This document shows positions 16,505 to 26,816 of a stretch of 35,570 nt of DNA, piece after piece. Positions within the stretch are counted from its first letter, which is position 1. The number at the start of each line of letters is the position of its first letter. The stretch spans positions 1 through 35,570 of the forward strand of contig JACRIR010000133.1 in assembly GCA_016215705.1 (NCBI GenBank), given 5' to 3'. Origin of the DNA: Candidatus Poribacteria bacterium. Its GTDB lineage: Bacteria; Abyssobacteria; SURF-5. Below the pieces are notes generated by a model, which worked only from the letters and a program-made list of their open reading frames with translations, searched no databases and was not told the origin of the DNA. The translations under genes and the position numbers were made by a program.

Positions 16505-18030
16505 TATCGCTCTGACGGCTTGAACAGAAGCTTAAACTCTTCTGTCGCCTTCTTGATCCGTTCCATGGTTTCGTCAGTTATCTTCTTCGTTTCGCGGATG
16601 GACTGTCCTATTGCCGGGTACTTGTCCTTCATAAATTCATGGAAATCTATCTCGAAGGATTTCACATGATCGGCGGGGACGTCGTCGAGCATTCCCAGGT
16701 TGGCCGCCGCGATAATCATCACCTGCTTTTCGACCTCCATGGGGTCGTATTGCGGCTGCTTGAGCACTTCGACGAGCTTCTCGCCCCGGGTCAGTTGCGC
16801 CTGTGTCGACTTGTCCAGCTCCGAGCCGAACTGGGCGAACGCCGCGAGTTCGCGGTACTGCGCCAGATTCAGGCGGAGCGCGCCGGCCACTTTCTTCATA
16901 GCCGGTATCTGAGCGTTTCCGCCTACGCGCGAGACCGAGAGACCGACCGAGACGGCGGGCCTCACGCCTCCGTAGAACAGGTCGGTTTCGAGATATATCT
17001 GCCCATCAGTAATCGAGATGACGTTGGTCGGGATATATGCCGAATAGTCGCCCGCTTGTGTCTCGACGATGGGGAGCGCGGTGAGCGAGCCGCCACCGAG
17101 CTTGTCGTTGAGCTTGGCGGCGCGCTCGAGCAAACGCGAATGAAGGTTGAAGATATCCCCCGGGTACGCCTCGCGGCCGGGCGGCCTTCTAAGCAGCAGC
17201 GACATCGTGCGATACGCGACCGCATGCTTGGATAAGTCGTCGTATATAATCAGAGCGTGCTTGCCGGTGTCTCTGAACTCCTCACCCATGGCGCAGCCGG
17301 CGTAAGGCGCGACGTACTGCATCGGCGCAGCGTCGCTCGCATTGGCGGCCACGATGATGGTATAGTCCATCGCTCCGTATTTCTGGAGCGTCTCGACTAC
17401 ACCGACCACGGTCGATTGTTTCTGGCCAATGGCGACATAGATGCAATAGACGTCCTTGCCGCGCTGGTTTATTATAGCGTCGATTGCGAGGGCGGTTTTG
17501 CCCGTCTGCCGGTCGCCGATGATAAGCTCACGCTGGCCGCGACCGATGGGGATCATCGAGTCGATGCACTTGAGCCCCGTTTGCAGCGCCTCCTTAACGG
17601 GCTGGCGCTGGACGACGTTGGGCGAGCGGCCTTCGATCGGCCTGAATTGCTTGTTGTTGAGAGGCCCTTTTCCGTCAACCGGCTGGCCGACGCCGTTGAC
17701 CACTCGACCGACGAGCTCGGGGCCGACGGGCACTTGCAGGATTCTGCCCGTGCGCTTGACTTGCGCGCCCTGTTGGATATCCTCATACTCGCCGAGGATG
17801 ACGGCGCCAATCTGGTCGAGTTCCAGGTTGAGGGCCATTCCGAAAACGCCACCGGGGAACTCAAGCATCTCGGCCGACATGCAACTGGGCAGCCCCTTGA
17901 TGCGGGCGATGCCGTCGCCGGCCTCGATGACGACGCCGACCTCCTCCATGCCGATCGTGACTTTTGATTCCTCGATGTGTCGCCGCAATACAGCGGATAT
18001 TTGAGCAGGATCTAGCTTAAGTTCCACCAA
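16504..18030 (-). CDS. atpA: F1Fo ATP synthase alpha subunit
   Basis: This is the non-catalytic nucleotide-binding F1 subunit. The 508-residue length is typical. Walker A is [10 protein letters not shown]. The family signature region [14 protein letters not shown], with the arginine-finger Arg, is present near residue 370. The start is TTG at 18028-18030, preceded by GGGAGGA at six-base spacing; an adjacent GTG is the alternative. The gene is 33 nt from atpH and overlaps atpG by one base. Confidence 0.98.
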   Translation of the reverse strand: MVELKLDPAQISAVLRRHIEESKVTIGMEEVGVVIEAGDGIARIKGLPSCMSAEMLEFPGGVFGMALNLELDQIGAVILGEYEDIQQGAQVKRTGRILQVPVGPELVGRVVNGVGQPVDGKGPLNNKQFRPIEGRSPNVVQRQPVKEALQTGLKCIDSMIPIGRGQRELIIGDRQTGKTALAIDAIINQRGKDVYCIYVAIGQKQSTVVGVVETLQKYGAMDYTIIVAANASDAAPMQYVAPYAGCAMGEEFRDTGKHALIIYDDLSKHAVAYRTMSLLLRRPPGREAYPGDIFNLHSRLLERAAKLNDKLGGGSLTALPIVETQAGDYSAYIPTNVISITDGQIYLETDLFYGGVRPAVSVGLSVSRVGGNAQIPAMKKVAGALRLNLAQYRELAAFAQFGSELDKSTQAQLTRGEKLVEVLKQPQYDPMEVEKQVMIIAAANLGMLDDVPADHVKSFEIDFHEFMKDKYPAIGQSIRETKKITDETMERIKKATEEFKLLFKPSER

Positions 18031-18063
18031 GACACATCCTCCCTTTGATGAAGAAGCAGCGAA

Positions 18064-18600
18064 TCAACCAACCATCTGCTTCTTTAATTGAGCCAGTTTG
18101 CTGCGCATGCTGCCGTCGAGAACCTTGTCACCGACCCTGACGACGGCGCCGCCCAGAATTGACTCGTCCACGCGAGCGCGCAGGTACACGTCTTTCTTGG
18201 TCAGTCTCTTCAACTCGGCGCCAAGCTTCTCGAGTTCCGCGTCGGAAATCGGGACGGCGGTGATTACTTCCGCCGACACCTTCGACCTGGCCGCGCTCGC
18301 CAGAGCGTAAAACTCCTCGGCAATCTTGGGAAACACACGCCCGCGGTCCTGGTCGATGATAAGGTTCATCTGGTTGAGCATGACGCGGCTCAACTTGTCG
18401 CTCATGAGGTCGGAGAGAGCATTCTTCTTGCCCTCCGCCTTGATTCTCGGGTTATTGATGAACTCTTTAAGCTCGAAGTTGCTCTGGTACAGGCGCTCGA
18501 GCTCGCGTAGTTCTTCTTCCACCCGGTCGGCGACACCTTCCGCCGACGCAAGTCGAAAGAGCGATTCGGCGTATGCGCTTGTAATAGGATCAGCCTTCAT
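18064..18600 (-). CDS. atpH: F1Fo ATP synthase delta subunit
   Basis: Delta (OSCP homologue) fastens the peripheral stalk to the top of F1. The 178 residues fit the family. An N-terminal helical bundle begins ITSAYAESLFRLA, and the C-terminus has the typical ILGGAVVRVGDKVLDGS strand-turn before the last helix. Its ATG lies 11 nt inside the end of atpF, so the two are probably coupled in translation. Confidence 0.95.
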   Translation of the reverse strand: MKADPITSAYAESLFRLASAEGVADRVEEELRELERLYQSNFELKEFINNPRIKAEGKKNALSDLMSDKLSRVMLNQMNLIIDQDRGRVFPKIAEEFYALASAARSKVSAEVITAVPISDAELEKLGAELKRLTKKDVYLRARVDESILGGAVVRVGDKVLDGSMRSKLAQLKKQMVG

Positions 18601-19249
18601 ATAGCTTGCCTACCTCGGTAATGTATTGGTCGATGAGTTTGCCGTGTTCCTGTTTGCTCAGAGTCTTCTGGATGACCTTCGAGGCGACTTCTATGGAGAT
18701 ATCGGCAATCTGGTTCTGAAGCTCTTTTATGGCCTTTTCCTTTTCACGCCCGATTTCCTCCTGGGCGCGTTTGATCAGTTGATTGGCCTCTTCTGTCGCC
18801 TTGGCGATGGTCTCCTTGCGCAGATTCTCTCCAAGGGACTTGCCTTCGTCCATGATCTTCTTCGCCTCTGTGCGAGCGGTGTCGAGCTGCGCCTTGTATT
18901 CGGCGAGCAGTTTCTCGGCGTCCGCGCGCGTGAGCTCGGCGTTCTTGATGTCGCCTTCGATCTTGTCGCTGCGTTTGTCGAGCATCTCCATTATGCGAGG
19001 AAACGCAAACTTGTTCAAAATGAAGAGCACAACGGCGAACGCAATGAGCGTCCAAATCCACATATTGAAAGCGGGCGGGGCCGCTTCGTGCGCTTCGCCA
19101 TGCGCGGCAGGCTTCTCCGTATGGGCGCCCGTAACCGCTGGCGTTTCCGCGGTCACTTGTTGCATCTCTCCCTGAGCGGCTTCTTGCGGGGCCGTCGCCT
19201 GGTGCGTGTCGCCCGTTTCCTGCGCTAAATAGAATATGGTTTCCGCCAC
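18590..19249 (-). CDS. atpF: F1Fo ATP synthase b subunit with long N-terminal extension
   Basis: Subunit b forms the peripheral stalk. The membrane helix, MWIWTLIAFAVVLFILNKFA, begins near residue 63 and is followed by the long Lys/Glu-rich coiled coil with KRSDKIEGDIKNAE. Unusually, about 62 residues precede the membrane helix; they are rich in Ala, Glu, Gln, Thr and His and lack a signal peptide. The start was taken as the GTG at 19249, because GGAGGTGA lies five bases upstream; another GTG at 19258 overlaps that element. The extension would sit on the side of the membrane opposite F1. Confidence 0.93.
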   Translation of the reverse strand: MAETIFYLAQETGDTHQATAPQEAAQGEMQQVTAETPAVTGAHTEKPAAHGEAHEAAPPAFNMWIWTLIAFAVVLFILNKFAFPRIMEMLDKRSDKIEGDIKNAELTRADAEKLLAEYKAQLDTARTEAKKIMDEGKSLGENLRKETIAKATEEANQLIKRAQEEIGREKEKAIKELQNQIADISIEVASKVIQKTLSKQEHGKLIDQYITEVGKLYEG

Positions 19250-19288
19250 GTCATTCACCTCCAGTTAAAGGACTCCAGGTTTCCCTGA

Positions 19289-19543
<255 letters not shown>

Positions 19544-19557
19544 TTATACCCAAACTC

Positions 19558-20298
19558 TTAGTGATGTTCACGAAGCGAGTCACCGATATACAGCGAGGTG
19601 AGTATCGCAAAGATAAACGACTGAATCAGAGCGACGAAAATCTCGAATAACAGCATTCCCACGACCCCGAGGAAGGGCAGCACACCGAGCAGCTTCCAGC
19701 CGATCCCTTTCGCGAACAACGCCACCGCGCCCCCCGTGAATACCAGGAGGACCTGGTGGCCCGCAAGCATATTGGCGAAGAGTCGGACGGCCAACGCAAA
19801 ATGTTTCGCGAGGAGGCTGATAATCTCTACAGGGTAAATTAGTGGGATCACGTACCAGGGAACCCCATGCGGGATAAAGCCCTTGACAAAATACCCGTAA
19901 ATCCCCTTCTTGCGAACGCCGGTAACCACCACAATGACGAGCACCAGCACCGCAAGCGTGGCCGTGACGTTTATGTCCGATGTCGCCGTATGGCCAAGAG
20001 GCCCGAGCGGGAACACACCGACGATGTTGCAGAAGAACACGAAGAAAAAGAGCGACGCGATGAGCGGGAAATACGGTAACCCTGCGTGGCCCATGGTGTC
20101 GAGAACCATCTTTTGGCGAATAAGCGTAAGGAGCAACTCGACGAAGCTTTGGTATCTCCCGGGCACCATCTCTTTCTTCCCCGCCATATAGATGGTGATG
20201 AACGCCAGGAACGCGGCTACCCACATCCATATGACTGCCTTGTTGATAGAGAAATAGGGGCCCAAGTCCACTATGTTCTGTAACGCTGCATGTTCCAA
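19558..20298 (-). CDS. atpB: F1Fo ATP synthase a subunit
   Basis: Subunit a forms the ion half-channels beside the c-ring. The 246 residues contain about six membrane helices. The essential Arg is Arg172 in FALAVRLFANMLAGH. The start codon is TTG (20296-20298) with GGAGG eight bases upstream. The gene follows the AtpI-like gene by five bases and precedes atpE by 41. Confidence 0.97.
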   Translation of the reverse strand: MEHAALQNIVDLGPYFSINKAVIWMWVAAFLAFITIYMAGKKEMVPGRYQSFVELLLTLIRQKMVLDTMGHAGLPYFPLIASLFFFVFFCNIVGVFPLGPLGHTATSDINVTATLAVLVLVIVVVTGVRKKGIYGYFVKGFIPHGVPWYVIPLIYPVEIISLLAKHFALAVRLFANMLAGHQVLLVFTGGAVALFAKGIGWKLLGVLPFLGVVGMLLFEIFVALIQSFIFAILTSLYIGDSLREHH

Positions 20299-20303
20299 GA
20301 TTC

Positions 20304-20618
20304 CTACCTCCTGTCAGACGCCTGCTTCCCGGCCCGACCACTTGTTCCGAATACCTTAAGAGGCTGCAATAATGTCAATACCGTAAACGACCCGACCAAT
20401 CCAGCGCACGCAGAAGTGAAACTGACATTTGTTGCGTGCGACAGGAGCCAGAGCATGAAACCGATCGCGGTCAACCTGACCAGAAAACCGCCGACAACAA
20501 TCGCCATCGCTATTTTCATGGTCGAAGGCCGAACCAATGAGGCGAACGAACGCGCAAGCGAGAAATCCATCACCCCGATGACGATTCCCACTGCAAGACC
20601 AAGCACCATCGGAGACAT
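20304..20618 (-). CDS. atpI: ATP synthase subunit I-like membrane protein
   Basis: This 104-residue protein has about four hydrophobic segments and sits between atpZ and atpB, the usual position of AtpI, which assists c-ring assembly or ion supply. Segments such as VGIVIGVMDFSLARSF and GGFLVRLTAIGFMLWLL fit the loosely conserved ATP synthase I family. Sequence conservation is low, so position carries much of the weight. GAAGGA precedes the ATG. Confidence 0.72.
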   Translation of the reverse strand: MSPMVLGLAVGIVIGVMDFSLARSFASLVRPSTMKIAMAIVVGGFLVRLTAIGFMLWLLSHATNVSFTSACAGLVGSFTVLTLLQPLKVFGTSGRAGKQASDRR

Positions 20619-20650
20619 GCCAATAATCCTTCCATTTCCGAATGAATCCG

Positions 20651-20929
20651 TTACGGAGACCCGTTTTGCTCGTGTTGCGCTTTCTCGTCAGAAGGTTTCT
20701 GTTGTTTCTTCAGGTCGCTGAGTGATTCCGTCAGCGTCCTGTATGCGGAGCGAATAGCCGCGGCTCCACCCAAAATCATTCCTGCGACCGTAAACCACGG
20801 GTCCTTGCCCGTCTTCTTATCAAGCCACTGCCCGATAAGAACGGGGAGGAATACGGCAACAGCCATCTCGATGCCGAGCGTGAAAGCCCGCCCGAACGCC
20901 TCCATCGCTTTTGGTTGGGTGCGGGTCAT
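20651..20929 (-). CDS. atpZ: AtpZ/AtpI-type accessory protein of ATP synthase
   Basis: This short protein (92 residues from the ATG at 20929) has two hydrophobic helices. It carries the family features FTLGIEMAVAVFLPVLIGQW, LDKKTGKDPW and a second helix VAGMILGGAAAIRSAYRTL. AtpZ/AtpI proteins are encoded at the head of F-ATPase operons and have been linked to assembly and divalent cation supply. The charged C-terminal tail is Lys/Gln/Glu-rich. An upstream in-frame GTG at 20938 is less likely, because AGGTGG is spaced correctly for 20929. Confidence 0.85.
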   Translation of the reverse strand: MTRTQPKAMEAFGRAFTLGIEMAVAVFLPVLIGQWLDKKTGKDPWFTVAGMILGGAAAIRSAYRTLTESLSDLKKQQKPSDEKAQHEQNGSP

Positions 20930-20991
20930 AAATGCCACCTGCCTTTTTCGTGCCGTCTGAAGCCCGCGCTTCCGTCACAGGGCTTATATCT

Positions 20992-21021
20992 ATTGTATCA
21001 GAAGCACGCCTCTCGACTGAA
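20992..21021 (-). promoter_or_regulatory. Possible promoter of the ATP synthase operon
   Basis: On the minus strand TTCAGT (21016-21021) and TACAAT (20992-20997) are 18 nt apart, about 55 nt upstream of the atpZ start, within the 164-nt spacer after nuoN. The -35 is weak. There is no convincing terminator between nuoN and atpZ, so read-through from the nuo operon is also possible. Confidence 0.35.
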
Positions 21022-21093
21022 GATTTCCCGCCAAGAGCAAAAGGCGCACGTCTCGGCAATCAACAGCGATATCGGCTTGGGGTGACACCGACA

Positions 21094-22596
21094 TCACGCA
21101 AGCATACGTTCGATCGTGTAGCGGGCCATGTCGATAATGAAGCCCGGCGCGACTCCAAACAAGAGAGTAAACATCGTTGTGACAACGATTGCGTACATGG
21201 TCGAACTGATGGCATCTCCTTCGGCCAGTACCTCGCCCTCCGGTTCGCGCATGTACATGTAAAGGACGACGCGGACATAGTAGAACGCTGCAACGACGCT
21301 CATGAGCACACCGACTACGGCAAGCGTCAGGTTGCCTGTCACTATTGCCGCCTTGAATATATAGAACTTTCCGATAAATCCAAAGGTTCCCGGGAAACCC
21401 ATTAACGATAGCAGCAAGATAGTCATGAGCAGAGCCGTCAGCGGCCTGCGTTTCGCGAGGCCGGCGTAGTCAGCCAGCGAATCGCGCGGATTATCGGCCC
21501 TTCCGAGCGAGATGACCACCGCGAACGTGCCCAGGTTCATGAACATGTACGCGAACAGATACACCATCACGCTCATCATCGACTCGGACGCAAACGTGGC
21601 TGACATCGCCTTGCCGCCTGTCATCTCTGTGGCGGTTCCGGCGGATACTATTCCGATGAGCAGATAGCCGGCATGCGCAATGCTCGAGTACGCCAGCATC
21701 CGTTTCATACTCTTCTGAGCGACGGCGACAACGTTGCCGTATATCATCGTCAGGATCGAGAGCAAAGTGAACATTTGCACCCAATCGGGAACAAGGGCTC
21801 CGAACGTCTTCATGTAGACGCGCATGATGACGGCGAATGCGGCGACCTTGGGGCCAACCGACATGAACGCGGTCAGCGGCGTCGGCGCGCCCTCATATAC
21901 GTCGGGCGTCCACATATGGAACGGGACAGCGGCTATCTTGAATGCGAACCCGACGGTCATGAGGACCAGCGGAAGCCGTGTCATCACTTCGGAGTCAATA
22001 ATATTGCTATTGGGAGACAGCGTGAAACCCTGCAGGCTGGTCGTGCCCGTTATCCCATAGAAGAATGACATCCCATACAGCAGCAGCGCGGACGCGAACG
22101 ACCCGAGCAGGAAATACTTCATCGAGGCCTCGCATGAGCGCGGGTTGTCCCTCTGGAACCCTGCCATAAGGTATATCGAGATGGCCATGAGTTCGAGACC
22201 GATGTAGATGGTCACAAGGTCGTTTGCCGACGCCATCACCATCATGCCGACGGTGCAGAACAGCACGAGCTCGAGGTATTCGCCCACGCTGATGTTGTTC
22301 AGTGAGAGGTACCTGGGCGAAATGAGGACGGTAAGCGCCGCCGAGAATATGAATATTAACTTGAAGAACTGGGCATATGAGTCCACGGCGACCATCCCGC
22401 TGAACGCCGTCTCGTTCCTGTCCCATATCAGCATCGTGGTCAAGAACGCCAGGACCAAACCCACGAGGGCAATCGCGGAGAGAGAGGTTTTCCGTTGCGG
22501 CTTGATGAAGATGTCCACCGCCAAAACGAGCAATCCGACGAGGGCTACAATTACCTCGGGATAGACGGCCGTAAAATCAATCGGGGGAATCTGCAT
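21094..22596 (-). CDS. nuoN: NADH-quinone oxidoreductase subunit N
   Basis: NuoN is one of the three antiporter-like, proton-pumping membrane subunits of complex I. The 500-residue length and about 14 hydrophobic helices fit. Family motifs include KIAAVPFHMWTPDVYEGAPT, MLAYSSIAHAGYLLIG and GFPGTFGFIGKFY. The ATG overlaps the nuoM stop by one base (TAATG). It is the last nuo gene; 164 nt separate it from the ATP synthase operon. Confidence 0.96.
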   Translation of the reverse strand: MQIPPIDFTAVYPEVIVALVGLLVLAVDIFIKPQRKTSLSAIALVGLVLAFLTTMLIWDRNETAFSGMVAVDSYAQFFKLIFIFSAALTVLISPRYLSLNNISVGEYLELVLFCTVGMMVMASANDLVTIYIGLELMAISIYLMAGFQRDNPRSCEASMKYFLLGSFASALLLYGMSFFYGITGTTSLQGFTLSPNSNIIDSEVMTRLPLVLMTVGFAFKIAAVPFHMWTPDVYEGAPTPLTAFMSVGPKVAAFAVIMRVYMKTFGALVPDWVQMFTLLSILTMIYGNVVAVAQKSMKRMLAYSSIAHAGYLLIGIVSAGTATEMTGGKAMSATFASESMMSVMVYLFAYMFMNLGTFAVVISLGRADNPRDSLADYAGLAKRRPLTALLMTILLLSLMGFPGTFGFIGKFYIFKAAIVTGNLTLAVVGVLMSVVAAFYYVRVVLYMYMREPEGEVLAEGDAISSTMYAIVVTTMFTLLFGVAPGFIIDMARYTIERMLA

Positions 22597-24530
22597 TACT
22601 TGTCTCCACTATGACCATGAGGGTCTGCATGAGCGGCCTCAGGCGCTTCACCGTGTCCGGCCGCGGCAGGTTCCATAAACGTCAGCCCTCTTCGCATTCC
22701 GTGGGATTCACCTGCTCTGAACTGCTCCATCATTGCCTCATGGCCGGCGGGCATGGCCGGCGTTTGTCCGGGCATTGAGATAGGCGGATGTCCCGGCGGC
22801 ATAGCCGACTGTTGTCCGGGCATCATGTGTTGTCCGGGCATTGAAATAGGCGGATGCCCCGGCGGCAGTTGCATGCCCGAAGGCGCTTCCATGCCTTGAC
22901 CGGGGGCGGCGTTCATCTGCATCTCCCGCATCTGTTTCATTTCAGCCAGCGCCGCTTGCGGATTTGTCATGAGAACCGTATTCATCACGGCGGCATCCAT
23001 GAAACGAAGGAACGGCTTCGGGTAGATTCCTATCCAGAAGCAGAGGATAATGATCGGGATCAGAGTCATGACTTCGCGCAGGTTCAGGTCCTTGAGTTCC
23101 ATATTCTTCGGGTTCTCGAGCTTGCCGAACATCACGCGCTGATACATCCAGAGCATGTATGCCGCACCGAGCACGATGCCGCTGGTGGCGAGGAGGACCA
23201 TCAACGTGGACATGTTCGTAGCCCATTCCTTGGGAAGAAATCCGAGAGCAACGACGGGCTTCATCCACAGAGCCTTGAACCCTCCAAGGAGGATGGTAAA
23301 TTCTCCGATGAACCCGTTCAGAGAGGGAAGCCCGATTGACGACAGCGTTATGATCATGAACATGATCGCATAGAGGGGCATCTGATGGCTGAGGCCGCCG
23401 AAATCTTTGATCATGCGGGTGTGTCTGCGTTCATATATCAGGCCGACGACCAAGAACAGCCCGCCCGTGCTCAGGCCGTGGTTTATCATTTGGAGTATTC
23501 CGCCTTCGACTCCCTGCTGGTTGAGCGCGAACAGGCCGAGCATAACAAATCCCAAATGGCTGACGCTCGAGTAGGCCACGAGTTTCTTCATGTCAGGCTG
23601 CATCATTGCGGTCAGCGCGCCATAAACGATTCCGATCACGGCGAGCGTTATACCGTAAGGCAGGAACCACATTGTCGCCTGCGGGAACAGAGGGAGGCTG
23701 AACCGCACAAAGCCGTAAGTGCCCATTTTCAGCAGAACGCCGGCGAGGATGACGCTGCCGGCGGTGGGCGCCTCGACGTGCGCGTCGGGAAGCCACGTAT
23801 GGAAGGGGAACATCGGCACTTTGATGGCGAACCCGACGAAAAACGCGAGGAAAAGCCAGCGCTGAATATGCATCGGGATATCCATACCGTAGTACTTCAT
23901 GACCTCGAAGCTGAGTTCGCCGGTTTGACGGTAATGGAGGAAGTAGAGTCCCAGAATCGCCAGCAGCATGAGCACGCTGCCGGCGAGGGTATAAAGGAAG
24001 AACTTGATTGCCGCGTAGAGCTTTCGCGGGCCGCCCCACACGCCTATCAAGAAGTACATGGGCACAAGCATGATTTCCCAAAACACGTAGAAGAGGAAGA
24101 AATCTAGTGAGAAAAACACGCCCAACATGCCCGTCTGCAAGAGGAGCATGAAAATATAGTATTCTTTCACCCTGTCCTGTATTGCAGTCCACGATGACAG
24201 GACAGCGAGCACGCCGAGGAACGTAGTCAGGAGAACGAGCAGGATGCTGATGCCGTCAACCCCGAGGAAGTACTGCGCGCCGAGACTCTCGATCCAGGGT
24301 GCTTTCTCCACAAACTGGAGCGCATGCCGGTCAATTATGAAACCGGGTATGAGCCTGAGCGAAAGCACGAAATCGACAAGGACGACGATGTTCGCAAACC
24401 ATCGAATCGTGTTGTCGCGTCGCAGGAAAAGCATGATGATGATTGCGCCGATGACGGGGATGTACGTCAGCAGCGAGAGGATGGGCCACTTGAGGCCCAT
24501 GTCAGCGTATGTCAGTATCTCAGGAGTCAA
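22596..24530 (-). CDS. nuoM: NADH-quinone oxidoreductase subunit M with Met/Pro/His-rich C-terminal tail
   Basis: NuoM is an antiporter-like proton-pumping subunit. Residues 1 to about 515 are conventional: [16 protein letters not shown] with the functional Glu, [20 protein letters not shown], and [15 protein letters not shown]. The protein then continues for about 130 residues instead of ending. The tail contains repeated [12 protein letters not shown] (about 556-567 and 578-589), further MPGQ and MPAGH units, and a His/Glu/Ala-rich end ([18 protein letters not shown]). The encoding DNA has a 66-bp-period repeat. The start is TTG at 24528-24530, seven bases after GGGAGAG. The tail may bind metal or be a flexible linker; neither is shown. 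Confidence 0.94.
   Translation of the reverse strand: MTPEILTYADMGLKWPILSLLTYIPVIGAIIIMLFLRRDNTIRWFANIVVLVDFVLSLRLIPGFIIDRHALQFVEKAPWIESLGAQYFLGVDGISILLVLLTTFLGVLAVLSSWTAIQDRVKEYYIFMLLLQTGMLGVFFSLDFFLFYVFWEIMLVPMYFLIGVWGGPRKLYAAIKFFLYTLAGSVLMLLAILGLYFLHYRQTGELSFEVMKYYGMDIPMHIQRWLFLAFFVGFAIKVPMFPFHTWLPDAHVEAPTAGSVILAGVLLKMGTYGFVRFSLPLFPQATMWFLPYGITLAVIGIVYGALTAMMQPDMKKLVAYSSVSHLGFVMLGLFALNQQGVEGGILQMINHGLSTGGLFLVVGLIYERRHTRMIKDFGGLSHQMPLYAIMFMIITLSSIGLPSLNGFIGEFTILLGGFKALWMKPVVALGFLPKEWATNMSTLMVLLATSGIVLGAAYMLWMYQRVMFGKLENPKNMELKDLNLREVMTLIPIIILCFWIGIYPKPFLRFMDAAVMNTVLMTNPQAALAEMKQMREMQMNAAPGQGMEAPSGMQLPPGHPPISMPGQHMMPGQQSAMPPGHPPISMPGQTPAMPAGHEAMMEQFRAGESHGMRRGLTFMEPAAAGHGEAPEAAHADPHGHSGDK
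22764..22867. repeat. In-gene repeat in the nuoM tail, 66-bp period
   Basis: A 38-bp stretch at 22764-22801 recurs at 22830-22867 with two base differences; the period is 66 bp (22 codons). A third partial unit (TTGTCCGGGCATCATGTG) lies between them, from 22812. It encodes the duplicated [12 protein letters not shown] segment. The multiple-of-three period keeps the frame, as expected for a tandem duplication tolerated in a disordered tail. Confidence 0.75.
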
Positions 24531-24610
24531 GTCTCAACTCTCCCTTCTCCAGATATCTAAGGGTTAGCGACGGCATTTGTTCTTCCCTGCATTCTATCCG
24601 CTTTTACAAG

Positions 24611-24628
24611 GGCACAGCATGCTGCGCC
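24611..24628. repeat. Short GCGCAGC-type palindrome between nuoL and nuoM
   Basis: GGCACAGC and GCTGCGCC form a stem with one mismatched pair around AT. It belongs to the same family as 903-930. It lies in the 112-nt gap, the largest between nuo genes in this operon. Confidence 0.55.
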
Positions 24629-24642
24629 TACACAAAACCAAC

Positions 24643-26766
24643 CTACCTGAAAAGTATGTATATGCTCAGGAATACGAACACTCCGATTGCCATTACGAGA
24701 GCGTAGTTCTGCACGTAGCCGGTTTGTATCCGCCTGAGAACATTGCTGCTCGCCTCGACAATTTTTCCAACGAGGTTTACGGCGCCGTCGACCACTCCGC
24801 CGTCGAAAAGAATACTGGCGCTGCTCAGCGTCCTGCCGAGCCACGCGACGCCATTGACCGTTCCGTCAATAATGTTGGCGTCAAACCAGCATAATATGTT
24901 TGCGAACTGCTTGGTTCCGCCGACAATGGCGAAGTTGTAGATTTCATCGACGTACCACTTATTCAGAAGGGCCTTGTGCAGCCCGGGCAACTTGAATTGG
25001 AGAAGCAATGGGATATTCGGATTCTTGATGTACATGAAGTAACCGACGCCGATGCCGGCGCCCGCAATCGCGATCGAGACAAACATCATAAGAAGCTCAA
25101 GCGAACGCGAGTGGGCCTCTCCCCCGCCGCCGACATGAGCCGTCATTTCCTGCGCATAAGCAAGACCCGCCGAGGCAGCCTCATGAGTCCCATGAGCGCC
25201 AAGAGCCGCTTTGTCGAGAACTGGGGCAAGAAAATGGTGAAAATGGTTTGCGCCTCCGAGCGCTTCGGGAATGCCGACCCACCCACCCACGACCGACAAG
25301 ACCGCCAGCGCCATGAGCGGATATATCATCGCGCCCGGCGATTCGTGGAGGTGATGCTCGGCCTCATGAGAGACGCGCGATTCACCGAAGAACGTGAGAC
25401 ATATGAGGCGCGTCATGTAGAACGCGGTCATCAGGGCGGCAGCGGCGCCGACGGCCCAGAGGAACTTTCCCCACATCGGCCCGAGAACGGGCGAATTATA
25501 CGTGAACGCTTTCCACAGAATTTCGTCCTTGCTGAAAAAACCGGCGAACGGCGGAATCCCGGCGATGGCGATATATGCGATCATAAACGTCCAGCACGTA
25601 TGCGGCATGTGCTTTTTCAGAGCGCCCATGTTGCGCATGTCTTGATCGCCGCTCATGCCGTGAATGACGCTTCCGGCCCCGAGGAACAGGAGCGCTTTGA
25701 AGAAGGCATGCGTCATCAGATGGAAAATCCCCGCCGTGTAGGACGCTACGCCGCACGCGAGGAACATGTAGCCTAGCTGGCTGACCGTCGAATACGCCAG
25801 AACCTTTTTGATATCATATTGCGCCAGACCAATCGTGGCCGAGAAGAAAGCCGTCGCAGCGCCGATAGCGCCGACGAGTATGAGCGTCTTGGGCGCCATC
25901 GAAAAGAGCGCATTACAGCGGGAGACCATATAGACGCCGGAGGTCACCATGGTTGCCGCGTGGATGAGGGCGCTCGTAGGCGTCGGGCCTTCCATTGCGT
26001 CGGGCAGCCACACGTACAGTGGAAGCTGCGCCGACTTGCCCGTGGCGCCGACGAAGAGAAGCATCGTGATCGCGGTCACGATAGCGCCGTTATAGGCAAG
26101 TGTGTGGGGCGCAGCGGCGAAAACGGTCTGATAGTCAAGTGACCCGAAGTTCGTAAAAATAAGCATCATTCCCAGCGCAAACCCGAAGTCGCCGACCCGG
26201 TTGGTTACAAACGCTTTCTTGCCGGCATTGGCGGCCGAATCCTTCCCGAACCAGAACCCGATGAGCAGATAGGAGCACAAGCCGACACCTTCCCACCCTA
26301 TGAACATCATGAGGAAATTGCCACCGAGCACGAGTATAAGCATCGCGCACGTGAACAGGTTCATGTACGCAAAGAAACGGTACTGCCCGCCGTCTTTGTG
26401 CATGTAACCGTGCGAATAGACGTGGATGAGGAAGCCTACGCCCGTGACCACGAGGATCATGACTGACGACAGGGGGTCTAGTTGGAACTTGAACGGAACC
26501 CTGAACGCGCCCATCTCGATCCACATGAACACTTCGCGCGTGAATACGCGCACGCCCTCCGCGTTGGGCTCAATGTGCCGAAGCGCAAGCACGCAAAGAA
26601 CGGAGGTCACAAAAGAGAGGAAGACAGAGGCGCATCCGATAATTGAGGGCACTAACTCGGTCTTGCCCTTGAAGAACTTTCTCCCGAGGAGCCCTATCGT
26701 AACGAATCCCAAAAGAGGGAACACCGGGATCAACCAGATGTAGTCGAGTACTTGTCTTAGCGCCAT
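24643..26766 (-). CDS. nuoL: NADH-quinone oxidoreductase subunit L
   Basis: NuoL is the distal antiporter-like subunit with the long lateral helix. The 707 residues are somewhat longer than the usual 610-650. Family motifs are present: FIGWEGVGLCSYLLIGFWF, GATGKSAQLPLYVWLPDAMEGPTPTSALIHAATMV without internal breaks, and YSTVSQLGYMFLACG. The extra length is mainly in a His/Ala/Gly-rich loop (about 520-570, with HLHESPG, HFHHFL and GAHGTHEAAS) before the C-terminal lateral helix region. AGGGA precedes the ATG. Confidence 0.96.
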   Translation of the reverse strand: MALRQVLDYIWLIPVFPLLGFVTIGLLGRKFFKGKTELVPSIIGCASVFLSFVTSVLCVLALRHIEPNAEGVRVFTREVFMWIEMGAFRVPFKFQLDPLSSVMILVVTGVGFLIHVYSHGYMHKDGGQYRFFAYMNLFTCAMLILVLGGNFLMMFIGWEGVGLCSYLLIGFWFGKDSAANAGKKAFVTNRVGDFGFALGMMLIFTNFGSLDYQTVFAAAPHTLAYNGAIVTAITMLLFVGATGKSAQLPLYVWLPDAMEGPTPTSALIHAATMVTSGVYMVSRCNALFSMAPKTLILVGAIGAATAFFSATIGLAQYDIKKVLAYSTVSQLGYMFLACGVASYTAGIFHLMTHAFFKALLFLGAGSVIHGMSGDQDMRNMGALKKHMPHTCWTFMIAYIAIAGIPPFAGFFSKDEILWKAFTYNSPVLGPMWGKFLWAVGAAAALMTAFYMTRLICLTFFGESRVSHEAEHHLHESPGAMIYPLMALAVLSVVGGWVGIPEALGGANHFHHFLAPVLDKAALGAHGTHEAASAGLAYAQEMTAHVGGGGEAHSRSLELLMMFVSIAIAGAGIGVGYFMYIKNPNIPLLLQFKLPGLHKALLNKWYVDEIYNFAIVGGTKQFANILCWFDANIIDGTVNGVAWLGRTLSSASILFDGGVVDGAVNLVGKIVEASSNVLRRIQTGYVQNYALVMAIGVFVFLSIYILFR

Positions 26767-26816
26767 GCTTTGTTCCCTGAGAGACGGCCCCGTGCCCGGG
26801 GTCCGTCCTCGCTATC

